A stretch of DNA of 64,000 bases from Lysobacterales bacterium. GTDB lineage: Bacteria; Pseudomonadota; Gammaproteobacteria; Xanthomonadales; Xanthomonadaceae. A model generated the notes under the pieces. It searched no databases and had not been told where the DNA came from. It saw only the letters and a list, made by a program, of their open reading frames with translations. Shown piece by piece: positions 62,399 through 64,000 of this stretch. The first letter of the stretch is position 1; each line of letters begins with the position of its first letter. The DNA is taken from contig JAEKKX010000010.1 of the NCBI GenBank assembly GCA_019510125.1, positions 1-64,000 on the forward strand, read 5' to 3'. The position numbers were made by a program, and so were the translations under genes.

Positions 62399-64000
62399 AT
62401 GGCCTCCCGCACACGCAACCTCTTCCTGCTCATGTCCCTGTCCCTGACCACGCCCGCCGCGGCATTGCCGCCGCCCCCCGATGCCGCGAAGCATCCCCAC
62501 CGGGTCGAGGCCCCGCACGGCGCCGTGCGCGAGGATCCGTACTACTGGCTGCGCGACGACAAGCGCAAGGACAAGGCGGTGCTCGGCTATCTGGAGGCCG
62601 AGAACGCCTACGCCGACGCGGTGATGGCGCCGCTCAGGCCGCTGGAGGACGCGCTGTACGCGGAGATCGTCGGCCGGATCAAGCAGGACGACGATTCGGT
62701 GCCCTACCGCGAGCGTGGCTGGTGGTATTCCACCCGCTACCGGACCGGCCAGGACAATCCGGTCTACCTGCGCGCGAAGGCCGCCGCCGACGGCAGCCGC
62801 AGCGACGAGGAACAGGTGCTGCTCGACGTCGAGGCGATGGCCCAAGGCAAGCGCTACTTCAAGGTCGACGCCTGGGAGGTCAGTCCGGACAACCGCCTGC
62901 TGGCCTGGGCCGAGGACGACAGCGGCCGTCGCCAGTACACCATCAGGATCAAGAACCTCGACACCGGCGAGATCCATCCCGACACCATCCACGGCGTCTC
63001 CACCGACCTGGTCTGGGCCGACGACAACCGCACCCTGTTCTACATCGAGAACGATCCCGAGACGCTGCTCACGGTGCGCGTGAAGAAGCACGTGGTGGGC
63101 ACGCCGGTGGCGGACGACGCGCTGGTCTACGAGGAGCACGACGACAGCTTCTACATCGGCATCGGCCGCACCCGCGACGACCGCTTCCTGTGCATCGACG
63201 TCGAGAGCACCGTCTCCAGCGAGACCCGCTGCGCCCCCGCCGCCGACCCCGCGACCTTCACCGTGCTCGCGCCGCGCGAGCGCGACGTCGAGTACGACGC
63301 CGACCACTTCGACGGCCGCTGGGTGATCCACACCAACGCCCCCGACGCCGCCGGCGGGCGCGCGCCGAACTACAGGCTGATGACCGCGCCCGACGGCGCG
63401 ACCTCGCGCGCGCAGTGGGTCGAATGGGTGCCGCACCGCGACGACGTGTTCATCGACGGCTACGAACTGTTCGACGGCTTCACCGCGATCGAGGAACGCT
63501 CCGGCGGCCTCCAGCGGATCCGCCTGCTCACTGCCGATGGCGAGCGCTTCGTGGACGCCGACGAGCCGGCGTACGCGATGGGCCTGGACGTCAACGCCGA
63601 GCCCGACACCGAGTGGCTGCGCTACGACTACACGTCGATGACCACGCCGGACACCACCTACGAGCTCAACGTGCGCACCGGCGAACGCCGCCTGCTCAAG
63701 CGCCAGCCGGTGATCGGCTACGACCCGGCGCAGTACGTCACCGAGCGGGTGTGGGCGCCCGCCCGCGACGGCACCCGGATCCCGGTGTCGCTGGTCTACC
63801 GCAAGGGCTTCAGGCGCGACGGCACCGCGGCCCTGCTGCAGTACGGCTACGGCAGCTACGGCCTGGCGATGGACCCCGACTTCAGCGTCTCGGTGGTCAG
63901 CCTGCTGGACCGCGGCATGGTCTTCGCCATCGCCCACATCCGCGGCGGCCAGGAGATGGGCCGCCAGTGGTACGACGACGGCAAGCTCGAACACAAACTC
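62399..64000 (+). CDS. ptrB: Exported oligopeptidase B (S9A), 5' part; runs past the window
   Basis: 534 codons are visible and the frame is still open at the window edge. An N-terminal signal-like segment (RNLFLLMSLSLTTPAAA) precedes a PtrB/prolyl oligopeptidase: HPHRVEAPHGAVREDPYYWLRDD, the seven-bladed propeller, and the start of the hydrolase domain (RGGQEMGRQWYDDGKL). The catalytic Ser, Asp and His lie beyond the end. Oligopeptidase B cleaves peptides after Arg/Lys; most homologues are cytosolic, so an export signal is notable. Confidence 0.93.
   Translation, partial: MASRTRNLFLLMSLSLTTPAAALPPPPDAAKHPHRVEAPHGAVREDPYYWLRDDKRKDKAVLGYLEAENAYADAVMAPLRPLEDALYAEIVGRIKQDDDSVPYRERGWWYSTRYRTGQDNPVYLRAKAAADGSRSDEEQVLLDVEAMAQGKRYFKVDAWEVSPDNRLLAWAEDDSGRRQYTIRIKNLDTGEIHPDTIHGVSTDLVWADDNRTLFYIENDPETLLTVRVKKHVVGTPVADDALVYEEHDDSFYIGIGRTRDDRFLCIDVESTVSSETRCAPAADPATFTVLAPRERDVEYDADHFDGRWVIHTNAPDAAGGRAPNYRLMTAPDGATSRAQWVEWVPHRDDVFIDGYELFDGFTAIEERSGGLQRIRLLTADGERFVDADEPAYAMGLDVNAEPDTEWLRYDYTSMTTPDTTYELNVRTGERRLLKRQPVIGYDPAQYVTERVWAPARDGTRIPVSLVYRKGFRRDGTAALLQYGYGSYGLAMDPDFSVSVVSLLDRGMVFAIAHIRGGQEMGRQWYDDGKLEHKL

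Overview
The window is very GC-rich (about 70%), and almost every gene matches the Lysobacteraceae/Xanthomonadaceae (Lysobacter, Luteimonas, Xanthomonas). Pointers are an RpoH with that family's N-terminus, an AlgC/XanA-type mutase fused to a membrane sensor, Xanthomonas-type integron attC sites, and a toxin carrying the C-terminal secretion domain of the Xanthomonas-type killing T4SS. It reads as chromosome, not plasmid or prophage. I saw no tRNA, rRNA, CRISPR array or complete insertion sequence.

Layout. 1-1055 is the 3' end of a nonribosomal peptide synthetase (A and T domains). 1.2-10.4 kb holds housekeeping and uncharacterised genes (priA, a lipoprotein, NDH-2, DUF2278, DUF1203, a NYN-LOTUS protein, rpoH). 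10.7-15.9 kb is a cytochrome c peroxidase followed by a small-cytochrome operon (DUF1924 cytochrome, dihaem cytochrome, cytochrome b561) with its own two-component system; PmrA-type direct repeats precede both cytochrome units. 16.0-21.7 kb holds a trypsin-like protease and an NAD-salvage operon (nadM-Nudix, nadV) coupled to a radical SAM protein and a methyltransferase fused to a nucleotidyltransferase-like domain. 22.2-30.6 kb holds eptA, a dipeptidyl-peptidase and a YcgL/giant ankyrin membrane protein pair.

31.1-33.5 kb is AT-richer and foreign-looking. It is a remnant integron cassette array on the - strand: three attC-like sites bounding a toxin-antitoxin-like pair (ImmA/IrrE plus a DUF4411 PIN protein) and a small membrane protein gene cut by an amber codon. 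33.7-35.2 kb is an Lrp-family regulator divergent from phenylalanine hydroxylase. 35.3-45.3 kb is a full cbb3 oxidase locus (ccoNOQP, ccoG, fixH, ccoI, ccoS, a TauE/SafE-like membrane protein) behind a perfect Anr/FNR box. 45.5-56.4 kb holds DUF2200, recQ, dut, algC, pyrE, xthA, ampG, anmK and related genes; 56.4-59.8 kb an M23 endopeptidase and tyrS; 60-62 kb a phospholipase effector for the X-T4SS; and 62.4 kb to the end the 5' part of an exported oligopeptidase B.

The genes form several working units: microaerobic respiration (cbb3, peroxidase, cytochrome operon), peptidoglycan recycling (AmpG, AnmK, M23 peptidase), NAD salvage, and envelope stress (an RpoE-type promoter on rpoH). A structured ~290-bp repeat occurs three times (21.9, 30.6 and 45.9 kb), always between genes.
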